The notes beneath the pieces were generated by a model. The model ran no database searches, was not told the origin of the DNA, and saw nothing but the letters and a program-made list of their open reading frames with translations. A program made the translations under genes and the position numbers. This document shows positions 35,050 through 44,271 of a stretch of DNA of 64,000 bases, piece after piece. The stretch comes from an uncultured Lachnospiraceae bacterium. Its GTDB lineage: Bacteria > Bacillota > Clostridia > Lachnospirales > Lachnospiraceae. Location: contig CAJUEW010000011.1 in NCBI GenBank assembly GCA_910585465.1, positions 42,702-106,701 on the forward strand, read 5' to 3'. Positions within the stretch are counted from its first letter, which is position 1. Each line of letters begins with the position of its first letter.

Positions 35050-37189
35050 AGCAGCCATTACGCTGCTTCTGACTCTGGCACTGACCGGGCTTCTGCTGTT
35101 TACCGCGGCAGTCGGCTGGGGAGAGGACGGAGCCGGAGCGGCAAAGGATATTAAGCTTGGGCTGGATCTGGCAGGCGGTGTCAGCATTACCTACCAGGCA
35201 GTGGGAGACCAGGCTCCTGACGCGGAGGATATGGCGGATACCATTTACAAGCTGCAGAAGCGTGTGGAAGGCTACAGTACGGAGGCTGAGGTTTATCAGG
35301 AGGGCTCCGACCGTATTAACATTGAGATACCGGGTGTCAGTGATGCCAACAGTATTCTGACTGAGCTGGGTAAGCCGGGCTCCCTTGAGTTTCAGACCAT
35401 GGACGGAACCGTTGTTTTGAACGGGGAGGATGTGGCAGATGCAAGAGCAGGCTCCATGACGGACAGTATGAACAACAGAGAATATGTGGTTGAGCTTACT
35501 CTGACCAATGACGGTGCGACGAAATTTGCTGCCGCCACTGCGGCGAACATCGGAAACAAAATTGCCATCGTATATGACGGAGAGGTTATCAGCGATCCGA
35601 CTGTTAATGAGGCTATTGGAGGCGGACAGGCTCAGATCTCCGGAAACTTTACCTATGAAGAAGCAGAACAGCTTGCGTCCACTATCCGGATTGGTTCCCT
35701 TTCCCTGGAACTGCAGGAGCTGCGTTCTAATGTGGTAGGTGCCAAGCTTGGACAGGAGGCAATCGCCACCAGTTTAAAGGCAGGTGCAGTCGGCTTTGGA
35801 ATCGTTGTACTGTTTATGATTGCGGCATACCGGGTTATGGGTCTGGCGGCGGGCATTGCGCTGACCGCCTATGTGGGCCTTGTTATGTGCCTGCTGAACG
35901 GATTCCAGATGACGCTGACCCTGCCCGGCATTGCAGGTATCATTCTTTCTATCGGTATGGCAGTGGATGCAAATGTGATTATTTTTGCACGTATCCGTGA
36001 GGAGCTGGCCACTGGCAAGACGGTAAAATCTTCTATGAAGATTGGCTTCCAGAAGGCATTGTCAGCTATTGTGGACGGTAATATTACGACGCTGATTGCC
36101 GCGCTGGTGCTTGGAATCAAAGGCTCCGGAAGTGTAAAGGGCTTTGCTCAGACACTTGCCCTAGGTATTGTGATTTCCATGTTTACGGCTCTGGTAGTGA
36201 CGAAACTGGTACTGAATGCATTTTATGCACTGGGCCTGCAGGATGTGAAGTGGTATGGTATGGTAAAGGAGCGCGGTCAGATCAATTTCCTTGGAAAGAA
36301 AGCCATCTGCTTTGCTGCTTCTCTCGTTATTATTGCCGGCGGCCTTATTCTGATGGGGGTAAATGCAGGAGCCGGAAAAGGGGCTCTGGCATACAGCCTG
36401 GAATTCCAGGGCGGCACGTCCACTACGGTTGAATTTAAAGAAGATATGAGCATCGAGAGAATTGATGCAGAGGTGATTCCTGTTGTGGCAGAGGTGACAG
36501 GAGACAACGATATTCAGACTCAGAAGGTAGCCGGTACGAATCAGGTTATCATTAAGACAAAGGAACTGGATCTGGCAGGCCGCGAGACTCTGAATACGAA
36601 GCTGGAGGAGACCTTCGGCGTGGATAAGGGAACGATCACTGCGGAAAACATCAGTGGTGCAATCAGCAAGGAAGTAAAAAACGATGCCGTTATTTCTGTG
36701 ATCATTGCTACCATCTGTATGCTGCTTTATATATGGATTCGGTTTAAGGATATCCGTTTTGCCACAAGCGCGGTTGCAGCCCTTCTACATGATGTGCTGG
36801 TTGTGCTGGCATTTTATGCAGTGGCAAGGGTTTCGGTAGGCAATACATTTATTGCATGTATGCTGACCATTGTCGGTTATTCTATTAATGCAACGATTGT
36901 TATCTTTGACCGTATCCGGGAAAATCTGGCAGATATGAAAAGAAAGGATACGTTGGACAATATAGTCAATGGAAGTATTACACAGACATTGACCAGAAGT
37001 ATCTATACATCTTTGACCACCTTTATTATGGTTGCAGTACTCTATGTGCTGGGAGTTGCTTCCATTAAAGAGTTTGCATTGCCTCTGATGGTGGGGATTG
37101 TGTGCGGAGCTTATTCCTCTGTATGCATTACAGGAGCTCTGTGGTATCTGATGAAAACAAAGCTGGTAAAGACAAAGAAAGAGAGCTAA
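35036..37189 (+). CDS. secDF: Fused SecD/SecF protein translocase subunit
   Basis: A 717-residue membrane protein that helps protein export by the Sec channel using the proton gradient. The SecD half has DLAGGVSITYQ, a P1-type extracytoplasmic region (about 40-235) and six helices with GMAVDANVIIFARIREEL. The SecF half (from about 415) has LEFQGGTSTTVEFKE and the NATIVIFDRIREN motif. Fusion of the two is common in Bacillota. The gene begins inside the SCIFF maturase gene, coupling the two; whether the SCIFF product uses or affects Sec export is open. Confidence 0.95.
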   Translation: MKKNKAAITLLLTLALTGLLLFTAAVGWGEDGAGAAKDIKLGLDLAGGVSITYQAVGDQAPDAEDMADTIYKLQKRVEGYSTEAEVYQEGSDRINIEIPGVSDANSILTELGKPGSLEFQTMDGTVVLNGEDVADARAGSMTDSMNNREYVVELTLTNDGATKFAAATAANIGNKIAIVYDGEVISDPTVNEAIGGGQAQISGNFTYEEAEQLASTIRIGSLSLELQELRSNVVGAKLGQEAIATSLKAGAVGFGIVVLFMIAAYRVMGLAAGIALTAYVGLVMCLLNGFQMTLTLPGIAGIILSIGMAVDANVIIFARIREELATGKTVKSSMKIGFQKALSAIVDGNITTLIAALVLGIKGSGSVKGFAQTLALGIVISMFTALVVTKLVLNAFYALGLQDVKWYGMVKERGQINFLGKKAICFAASLVIIAGGLILMGVNAGAGKGALAYSLEFQGGTSTTVEFKEDMSIERIDAEVIPVVAEVTGDNDIQTQKVAGTNQVIIKTKELDLAGRETLNTKLEETFGVDKGTITAENISGAISKEVKNDAVISVIIATICMLLYIWIRFKDIRFATSAVAALLHDVLVVLAFYAVARVSVGNTFIACMLTIVGYSINATIVIFDRIRENLADMKRKDTLDNIVNGSITQTLTRSIYTSLTTFIMVAVLYVLGVASIKEFALPLMVGIVCGAYSSVCITGALWYLMKTKLVKTKKES

Positions 37190-37198
37190 TGACGGTAA

Positions 37199-37259
37199 GG
37201 GTGCCGTGCGACAAAGCGCCCATGGGGAATCCCTGTGGATGCTTTGCCGTACAGCACCC
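37199..37259 (+). other. Long hairpin in the secDF-recJ leader
   Basis: A 19-nt arm at 37199-37217 (starting GGGTGCCGTGCG) and its partner at 37241-37259 (ending CAGCACCC) match at 16 of 19 positions. The loop can pair further (CATGGGG/CCCTGTG). A short T-run follows, so it may be a weak terminator or a leader attenuator 26 nt before the recJ start. Confidence 0.5.
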
Positions 37260-37285
37260 TTTTATACATACGGATCGGAGGATAT

Positions 37286-38977
37286 ATGGCAAAATGGGTG
37301 GAAATCCGTAAAGGCGGAGATTTTCAGGCGATCGGCAATAAATTTCATATTACCCCTTTTACGGCGCGTCTGATTCGGAATAAGGACATTACCGATGAAA
37401 AGGGAATACAGGAATATCTGTACGGGGGTCTGGAGGAACTGTATCCGGCTTCTATGATGAAGGGCATTCCGGAGGCCGCGGCACTTCTTCTGGAGAAGAT
37501 CAGGGGCAGAGCAGCCATACGGATTATCGGGGATTATGATATTGACGGCGTCTGTGCCACGTACATACTCTTAAAAGGGCTGGAGGCAGCAGGGGCGAGG
37601 GTGGATACAGATATTCCTGACAGGAAAAAGGACGGCTACGGGCTGAATCAGGAGCTGATCCGCCGGGCGCTGGAGGCGGGAACCGACACAATTATAACCT
37701 GTGATAACGGGATTGCGGCTCCGGCAGAGATTGCTTATGCCAGGGAAATGGGGATGACAGTGATTGTAACGGATCATCATGAGCTGCAGGAGCTCCTGCC
37801 TCCGGCAGATGTGATTGTAAATCCAAGACAGCCGGACTGTCCTTACCCATTTAAAAATCTCTGCGGCGCTGCCGTGGCATGGAAGCTGGTACAGAAGCTG
37901 TGGGATATCATAGGATACCCAAAGGAGAGGATTTACGGCGATCTTCTGATGTTTGCCGCCTTTGCTACAGTGGGGGATGTGATGGATCTAACCGGAGAGA
38001 ACCGGATTCTGGTGAAGGAAGGCTTAAAAAGACTGAGGAACACCTGCCATCCGGGAATGTCGGCGCTGATAGAGGTAAACGGAATTGCCAGAGAGCGTCT
38101 GTCGGCATTTCATATTGGTTTTGTGCTGGGGCCGTGTATCAATGCCAGCGGACGGCTGGATACGGCGAAGAAGGCTTTGGAGCTTTTGAATACGGAAGAT
38201 CCTGTGCTGGCGGTGAAGCGTGCAGAGGAGCTGAAGGAACTGAATGATGACAGAAAGGCTTTGACGGAAAAGGGAGTGGAAGCCGCCATCGAACAGATTG
38301 AATGTAGTTCCATGAAAAATGACCGGGTACTGGTTGTTTATCTGCCGGACTGTCATGAAAGCCTGGCGGGAATTATTGCAGGGCGCATCCGGGAACGCTA
38401 TTATAAACCGGTGTTTGTGCTCACAAGGGCGGAGGGCGCAGTAAAGGGCTCCGGCCGTTCCATAGAGGCTTATTCCATGTTCGAGGAGATGAGCAGATGC
38501 AGAGAGCTTTATATAAAATACGGCGGGCACCCTATGGCAGCAGGACTTTCCCTTGAAGAAGAAAATGTGGAGACTTTCAGAAGCAGGCTGAATGAGCTTT
38601 GTTCCCTTACCCAGGAGGAGCTTACAGAGGTTGTCCGTATTGATATGGCGCTTCCCTTTTCCTGTGTTTCCAAAGCTCTGGCAGAGGAGCTGGAGCTTTT
38701 GGAGCCTTTCGGAAAAGGAAATACAAAACCGATCTTTGCAGCCCGCAATGTGCGGATTTTCAGCTCCCGGGTACTGGGCAGGAATCAGAATGTTCTGCGT
38801 TTGAAAATGCAGGACGAGAGCGGGACAATTCTGGAAGGAATTTATTTTCACAGCCGTATGAACGAGGTGCTGGCAGATTTGCAGAAAAAGCCTCTTATGC
38901 ATATTCTGTATTATCCGGAAATCAATGAATTTGGGGGACAGAGAAATCTGCAGGTGCGGGTGCTGGATTACTGCTGA
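37286..38977 (+). CDS. recJ: Single-stranded-DNA exonuclease RecJ
   Basis: A 563-residue 5'-3' exonuclease for recombination and repair. The DHH domain has IGDYDIDGVCATY, CDNGIAAPAEI and VTDHHE (metal ligands). The DHHA1 domain has GRSIEAYSMFEEM and KYGGHPMAAGLSL, followed by the C-terminal OB-type region. The ATG at 37286 follows CGGAGG; an upstream in-frame ATG at 37235 lies within the leader hairpin. The order secDF, recJ, apt, rel is conserved in many Clostridia. Confidence 0.93.
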   Translation: MAKWVEIRKGGDFQAIGNKFHITPFTARLIRNKDITDEKGIQEYLYGGLEELYPASMMKGIPEAAALLLEKIRGRAAIRIIGDYDIDGVCATYILLKGLEAAGARVDTDIPDRKKDGYGLNQELIRRALEAGTDTIITCDNGIAAPAEIAYAREMGMTVIVTDHHELQELLPPADVIVNPRQPDCPYPFKNLCGAAVAWKLVQKLWDIIGYPKERIYGDLLMFAAFATVGDVMDLTGENRILVKEGLKRLRNTCHPGMSALIEVNGIARERLSAFHIGFVLGPCINASGRLDTAKKALELLNTEDPVLAVKRAEELKELNDDRKALTEKGVEAAIEQIECSSMKNDRVLVVYLPDCHESLAGIIAGRIRERYYKPVFVLTRAEGAVKGSGRSIEAYSMFEEMSRCRELYIKYGGHPMAAGLSLEEENVETFRSRLNELCSLTQEELTEVVRIDMALPFSCVSKALAEELELLEPFGKGNTKPIFAARNVRIFSSRVLGRNQNVLRLKMQDESGTILEGIYFHSRMNEVLADLQKKPLMHILYYPEINEFGGQRNLQVRVLDYC

Positions 38978-38989
38978 CGGGATAAAACG

Positions 38990-39018
38990 TTGCGAAGTGT
39001 TTTGAAGTGTGCTATATT
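38990..39018 (+). promoter_or_regulatory. Predicted promoter for apt
   Basis: TTGCGA at 38990-38995, a 17-bp spacer and TATATT at 39013-39018, about 54 bp before the apt start. Confidence 0.55.
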
Positions 39019-39071
39019 AAAAATAATCTGGGCAGGAGGATGCCCGAAGTGTGATAAAGGAGAGAATACTG

Positions 39072-39596
39072 ATGAAAAAAGTAGAAGATTATGTTGTAAG
39101 TATTCCGGATTTTCCGGAGCCGGGGATTATTTTTCGAGATGTGACCTCCGTTCTTCAGGATGCGGACGGACTTAGGCTTGCTATTGACAAGATTCAGGAA
39201 AAATTAGAGGGGCTGGATTTTGACGTAATCGCGGGAACGGAGTCCAGAGGATTTATCTTTGGCATGCCGATAGCATATAATCTTCATAAACCGTTTATAC
39301 TGGTGCGTAAAAAGGGTAAGCTTCCCCGGGAGACGGTATCTGTGGAATATGAGCTTGAATATGGAAGCGCGGTGATTGAGATGCACAAGGATTCCGTCAA
39401 ACCGGGGCAGAAGGTGGTCCTGATTGACGACCTGATTGCCACGGGAGGTACGATTGAGGCTGCGGCAAGGCTGGTGGAGTCTCTTGGGGGAGAGGTTGTC
39501 AAGATGGTTTTCCTGATGGAGCTGGCAGGGCTCAAAGGAAGAGAACGGCTGGCCAAATATGATGTGGACAGTGTTATCTGCTACGAAGGAAATTAA
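39072..39596 (+). CDS. apt: Adenine phosphoribosyltransferase
   Basis: A 174-residue enzyme that joins adenine with PRPP to make AMP. The PRPP-binding loop is VVLIDDLIATGGT, and the type I signature GTESRGFIFG precedes it. Start: the ATG at 39072 gives the normal family N-terminus (KKVEDYVVSIPDFPEPG); GGAG lies 9 nt upstream. The in-frame ATG at 39051 lacks a ribosome binding site. It is followed 30 bp later by rel, an association common in Bacillota. Confidence 0.95.
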   Translation: MKKVEDYVVSIPDFPEPGIIFRDVTSVLQDADGLRLAIDKIQEKLEGLDFDVIAGTESRGFIFGMPIAYNLHKPFILVRKKGKLPRETVSVEYELEYGSAVIEMHKDSVKPGQKVVLIDDLIATGGTIEAAARLVESLGGEVVKMVFLMELAGLKGRERLAKYDVDSVICYEGN

Positions 39597-39626
39597 TAAT
39601 TTTTAAGATAGAAAACGGTGAGGAGC

Positions 39627-41924
39627 ATGACAGAAGCACAGGCAAAAGAGGTCCGGAAGGATGACAGAAGCATCAAGAGGATGGAGGATTTTACCAGCCC
39701 GGAGGAGTTATATCAGGAACTGATTCAAAGTGTGGCCAGATATCATCCCTCTGCGGATATTTCCATGATTGAAAAAGCATTCCAGGTAGCTATGGAGGCT
39801 CATAAAGATCAGGTGCGTAAATCAGGTGAACCCTATATCATTCACCCTATTTGTGTTGCCATCATACTTGCGGATCTGGAACTGGATAAGGAAAGTATTG
39901 TTGCCGGGCTTCTGCATGATGTGGTGGAAGACACACCGATGACATCGGAGGAACTGGCAAGGCTTTTTGGAGAAGAGGTGGCGCTTCTTGTGGACGGCGT
40001 CACCAAGCTGGGACAGCTTAGCTATTCGGCAGACAAGGTGGATGAACAGGCAGAGAATTTAAGGAAAATGTTTCTTGCCATGGCCAAAGATATCCGCGTC
40101 ATTCTGATTAAGCTGGCGGACCGTCTGCACAATATGCGGACCTTAAAATATATGCGTCCGGAGAAGCAGAAGGAAAAGGCAAGGGAGACTATGGATATCT
40201 ATGCTCCCATTGCCCAGCGTCTCGGTATTTCCAAAGTAAAGATTGAGCTGGATGATTTGGCGCTTAAATATCTGGAGCCGGAGGTGTACTACGAGCTGGT
40301 GGCCCAGATCTCCGATAAAAAGAGCGTCCGCGAGAAGTATGTGCAGTCTATTGTGGCAGAAGTAAAGCGTCATATGGAAAACGCAAGCATTGAAGCGGAC
40401 GTGAAGGGCCGGGTGAAGCATTTTTTCAGTATTTATAAAAAAATGGTAAACCAGGAGAAAACACTGGATCAGATTTATGATTTGTTTGCGGTACGGATTC
40501 TGGTGGAATCGGTAAAGGACTGTTATGCGGCGCTGGGGGTTATTCATGAGATGTATAAGCCGATTCCGGGCCGCTTTAAAGATTATATTGCCATGCCGAA
40601 GCCAAATATGTATCAGTCTCTTCATACGACGCTGATTGGACCGAAGGGGCAGCCCTTTGAGATTCAGATTCGTACCTACGACATGCACCGCACGGCAGAA
40701 TATGGTATCGCGGCCCACTGGAAATACAAGGAGAGCGGCGGAAGCACCCAGCAGAATCTGGAAGGAAAGGACAGTGCGGAAGCAAAACTGACATGGCTGC
40801 GCCAGATTTTGGAATGGCAGCAGGATATGTCCGATAACCGGGAATTTATGAGCCTTTTAAAAAGCGATCTGGATCTGTTTTCGGAGAGCGTTTACTGCTT
40901 TACACCGGGCGGCGACGTGAAAACACTGCCCAATGGGTCCAATCCGATTGATTTTGCCTACAGTATTCATAGTGCGGTCGGCAATAAAATGATCGGTGCA
41001 AGGGTCAACGGCAAGCTGGTGCCGATTGACTATGTGATTAAGAACGGCGACCGTATTGAAATTATCACATCCCAGAACTCTAAAGGACCAAGCCGTGACT
41101 GGCTTGGGATCGTCAAAAGCACTCAGGCAAAGAATAAGATCAACCAGTGGTTTAAGACAGAGTTTAAAGAGAGTAATATTATTAAGGGAAAAGAGCTGAT
41201 TGCCCAATACTGCAGAATGAAGGGCATTCAGATGCCCCAGATTGTGAAGCCGGAATATCAGGAAAGTGTTCTCCGCAAGTATGGCTTCCGTGACTGGGAC
41301 TCGGTCATGGCCGCAGTTGGCCACGGAGGTCTGAAAGAAGGCCAGGTCGTCAACAAGATGGTCGAGGAATACGAAAAGGCGAAGAAAAAGGCCGTTACGG
41401 ATGCTAAGATTATGGAAAGCGTCAGTGAGGCAAAAGAGCAGAAAATCCGTATAGCCAAGTCTAAAAGCGGTATTGTGGTCAAAGGCATTGATGATGTGGC
41501 AGTCCGTTTTTCCAAATGCTGCAACCCGGTTCCGGGGGATGAGATTGTGGGATTTGTGACCAGAGGCCGCGGCGTGACGATCCACAGAACGGATTGTGTT
41601 AATATGCTTCACCTGGCGGAATCCGAGCGGGAAAGGCTGATCGATGCGGAATGGCAGGGAGGCGCGCAGACCCGGGCGGGAGAGAAATATACTACAGAGA
41701 TTAAAATATACGGCAATAACCGTACGGGTCTTTTAGTGGATATTTCCAAGATTCTGACAGAAAAAAACATTGATGTGACGTCCATGAATGTGCGGGTAAG
41801 CAAGCAGGGAACGGCCACGATTACTATGAGCTTTGATATTTCCAGTGTGGAGGAGCTGAATAAGATTATTGAAAAGCTGCGTCAGGTGGAGAGCGTTCTG
41901 GATATTGAGCGTTCGGCCAGCTAG
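39627..41924 (+). CDS. rel: Bifunctional (p)ppGpp synthetase/hydrolase
   Basis: A 765-residue long RSH protein that makes and degrades the alarmone (p)ppGpp. It has an HD hydrolase domain (AGLLHDVVEDT; LADRLHNMRTL), a RelA_SpoT synthetase domain (YDLFAVRILVESVKDCY; FKDYIAMPKPNMYQSLHT), a TGS domain (YCFTPGGDVKTLPNGS), a zinc-finger-like segment (CCNPVPGDE, with an HRTDC) and a C-terminal ACT domain. Both catalytic halves look intact. Start: GTG 39618 and ATG 39627 are both in frame and close; I chose the ATG after GGTGAGG. Confidence 0.95.
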   Translation: MTEAQAKEVRKDDRSIKRMEDFTSPEELYQELIQSVARYHPSADISMIEKAFQVAMEAHKDQVRKSGEPYIIHPICVAIILADLELDKESIVAGLLHDVVEDTPMTSEELARLFGEEVALLVDGVTKLGQLSYSADKVDEQAENLRKMFLAMAKDIRVILIKLADRLHNMRTLKYMRPEKQKEKARETMDIYAPIAQRLGISKVKIELDDLALKYLEPEVYYELVAQISDKKSVREKYVQSIVAEVKRHMENASIEADVKGRVKHFFSIYKKMVNQEKTLDQIYDLFAVRILVESVKDCYAALGVIHEMYKPIPGRFKDYIAMPKPNMYQSLHTTLIGPKGQPFEIQIRTYDMHRTAEYGIAAHWKYKESGGSTQQNLEGKDSAEAKLTWLRQILEWQQDMSDNREFMSLLKSDLDLFSESVYCFTPGGDVKTLPNGSNPIDFAYSIHSAVGNKMIGARVNGKLVPIDYVIKNGDRIEIITSQNSKGPSRDWLGIVKSTQAKNKINQWFKTEFKESNIIKGKELIAQYCRMKGIQMPQIVKPEYQESVLRKYGFRDWDSVMAAVGHGGLKEGQVVNKMVEEYEKAKKKAVTDAKIMESVSEAKEQKIRIAKSKSGIVVKGIDDVAVRFSKCCNPVPGDEIVGFVTRGRGVTIHRTDCVNMLHLAESERERLIDAEWQGGAQTRAGEKYTTEIKIYGNNRTGLLVDISKILTEKNIDVTSMNVRVSKQGTATITMSFDISSVEELNKIIEKLRQVESVLDIERSAS

Positions 41925-41941
41925 GCAGACAGGAGGGACAC

Positions 41942-42580
41942 ATGGCAAATCTGAGTATTTCTTCTCTGACGGCAGGAAGTCTGGCTGTGAACTGCTGGTT
42001 TCTGGTGAATGAGGACATAAAGGAAGCTCTGATCTTTGATCCGGGCGATGAGGCGGAAAAGCTTTATGCATATGCACAGAAAAACGAGTGGTCTGTGAAG
42101 GGTATTCTTTTGACCCATGGACATGCGGATCATATGGGCGGAGCAAAGGAGCTGCAGGATCTGACAGGCGCGCCTGTCTATGCGCTTCAGGAAGAGGAGG
42201 CTCTGCTTCTGAATGCAAAGACGAATCTGTCTGTATTTATCAACCATAAGGCGATTACAGTAAACGCGGACGAATATTTAAAGGACGGCCAGGAACTGAC
42301 GCTGGCAGGGATCAGACTGAAGGTGTTTCATACGCCGGGACATACGCCGGGCGGAGCCTCCTACTACTGCCGGGAGGCAGGCTGTGTATTTTCCGGAGAC
42401 ACGCTGTTTCAGGCATCTGTGGGGAGAAGCGACTTTCCCGGCGGAAGTATGTCGCAGATTGTGCGCTCTGTGAGGGAAACATTGTTTGCCCTGCCCGATG
42501 AAACGAGAGTCTGTCCGGGACATGGGGAGGAGACGACCATCGGATTTGAAAAGATGTATAATCCGTTTGTGCAGGGATAA
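41942..42580 (+). CDS. Metallo-beta-lactamase-fold hydrolase (glyoxalase II-like)
   Basis: A 212-residue two-zinc hydrolase with LTHGHADHMGG, FHTPGHTPGG, FSGDTLF and CPGHGEET, all metal-binding motifs of the glyoxalase II-like branch. The true substrate is unknown; related proteins act on thioesters or persulfides. It lies 17 bp after rel and is followed by a terminator. AGGAGG precedes the ATG. Confidence 0.9.
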   Translation: MANLSISSLTAGSLAVNCWFLVNEDIKEALIFDPGDEAEKLYAYAQKNEWSVKGILLTHGHADHMGGAKELQDLTGAPVYALQEEEALLLNAKTNLSVFINHKAITVNADEYLKDGQELTLAGIRLKVFHTPGHTPGGASYYCREAGCVFSGDTLFQASVGRSDFPGGSMSQIVRSVRETLFALPDETRVCPGHGEETTIGFEKMYNPFVQG

Positions 42581-42649
42581 GGTGCGCATGCTCCTGCCCC
42601 GTCGGCATTAACTGTTCGGATGCAGAATAGAAACCTGGATTCTGGCTGA

Positions 42650-42680
42650 AAGGCATAACCTTTGTGTTGTGCCTTTTTTA
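42650..42680 (+). terminator. Intrinsic terminator before hemZ
   Basis: AAGGCATAAC (42650-42659) pairs with GTTGTGCCTT (42666-42675) with one G-T pair, then TTTT. It ends the rel/hydrolase transcript or attenuates reading into hemZ. Confidence 0.75.
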
Positions 42681-42733
42681 AAAGGGATCTGCAGGCAGAC
42701 GCGGGCCGCGGGAGGGAAAATAAAGGGGACAAT

Positions 42734-44188
42734 ATGATTGAAGTAATTGTAAACAGACCAAGCTTTGAATATGATATTCATTCTCTGGTGAAGGCATTCT
42801 TCCCCAGGGAGGACGTAACAGTCCGGGTGCGGGAGGATTTTATAGAAGAAACAAAGCTTCAGATGACAGTGGTATTTACGGATGAGACGGTATCCATGAA
42901 GCTTCTGGCAGACAGAAACACAGCGGGAACGGGGAGACAGGTGATTGATTACGCAGATCGGAAGGAGACAAAAAACCATCTGAAGCGGCTGATCTACAGT
43001 ATTTTGTCAGAATATACCGGACAGACGCTGCCATGGGGGACACTGACCGGGATCCGTCCTACGAAGATTGCCATGCAGCTTCTGGAAGCAGGCGAAAGCT
43101 GTGAGCAGACTGAGGAATACATGAGAAAAACCTATCTGACAAGCAGGGAGAAGGCTGCTTTAAGCGTCAGGATTGCAAAGAGGGAGCAGCATGTGCTTAG
43201 AAATATTGATTATAAGGACGGCTACAGCCTGTATGTGGGCATTCCGTTCTGTCCGAGTACCTGCCTGTACTGCTCTTTTACATCCTACCCTCTGTCACTG
43301 TGGGAAAAGCGGGTGGATGAATATATGGATGCACTCTGCAAAGAGCTGAATTATCTGTCGGAACGGTTTTCCGGTAAGAAATTAAATACGGTTTATATAG
43401 GAGGAGGCACGCCCACCACCTTAAGCCCTGCCCGGATGGATCGGCTGCTTAATAAAATTCAGACAGGCTTTGATATGTCTTATCTGCAGGAATTTACTGT
43501 GGAGGCAGGAAGGCCGGACAGTATCACAGAGGAAAAACTGCAGGTGCTTCTGGAACACAGCATTGATCGCATTTCCATTAATCCCCAGACAATGAAGGAT
43601 GAGACGCTTGGAATTATAGGACGGCACCATACGGCTGCGCAGACAAAGGAAGCCTATGCTCTGGCAAGGAAGATGGGATTCGGACATATTAATATGGATC
43701 TGATTATCGGGCTTCCAGGTGAAAAGTATGAGGATGTGGAGCGTACTATGCAGGAGATTTCAGCTATGGCTCCGGACAGTGTTACAATTCATTCTCTGGC
43801 TGTCAAGAGAGCGGCGCGCCTGAACCTTTTTAAGGAAAAATATGAAGAGATGGGGCTTGAAAACAATATTCAGATTATGGATATGACTGCAGAGTATTGT
43901 GCAGAGATGGGACTGTCTCCTTATTATCTGTACCGTCAGAAAAATATGGCGGGAAATTTTGAAAATGTCGGTTATGCAAAGGTTGACAAAGCCGGAATTT
44001 ACAATATACTTATTATGGAAGAAAAGCAGACAATTCTGGCTGCCGGAGCAGGGGCGGCTACAAAATATGTCTGTCCCGGCGGAGAGAGGATTGAACGGGT
44101 GGAAAACGTCAAGGATGTGGGACAGTATATAGACCGCATTGATGAGATGCTTCAGAGAAAAGAGGAGTTCTTTTCAGAGCATTTTTGA
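42734..44188 (+). CDS. hemZ: Oxygen-independent coproporphyrinogen dehydrogenase HemZ
   Basis: A 484-residue radical SAM protein of the HemZ branch. An N-terminal extension (1-160) precedes the radical SAM site IPFCPSTCLYCSF, with IGGGTPTTLS following. HemZ is a HemN-like protein of Bacillota tied to heme or siroheme metabolism; no other heme genes are adjacent. The ATG at 42734 follows AAAGGGGA and gives the usual MIEVIV start; the open frame upstream from 42662 crosses the terminator. Confidence 0.88.
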   Translation: MIEVIVNRPSFEYDIHSLVKAFFPREDVTVRVREDFIEETKLQMTVVFTDETVSMKLLADRNTAGTGRQVIDYADRKETKNHLKRLIYSILSEYTGQTLPWGTLTGIRPTKIAMQLLEAGESCEQTEEYMRKTYLTSREKAALSVRIAKREQHVLRNIDYKDGYSLYVGIPFCPSTCLYCSFTSYPLSLWEKRVDEYMDALCKELNYLSERFSGKKLNTVYIGGGTPTTLSPARMDRLLNKIQTGFDMSYLQEFTVEAGRPDSITEEKLQVLLEHSIDRISINPQTMKDETLGIIGRHHTAAQTKEAYALARKMGFGHINMDLIIGLPGEKYEDVERTMQEISAMAPDSVTIHSLAVKRAARLNLFKEKYEEMGLENNIQIMDMTAEYCAEMGLSPYYLYRQKNMAGNFENVGYAKVDKAGIYNILIMEEKQTILAAGAGAATKYVCPGGERIERVENVKDVGQYIDRIDEMLQRKEEFFSEHF

Positions 44189-44271
44189 CAGTACTGCTCC
44201 GCCGTTTCCGGCAATTCGGTGAAGCTGTGGCAGATACTAAGAAGGAAGGAACAACAGAGAGGAAGAATGTT

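Noticed and set aside
44189..44271. T-box leader before hisS
   Set aside because: The interval is only 83 bp, with no specifier-type stem or terminator/antiterminator pair visible.
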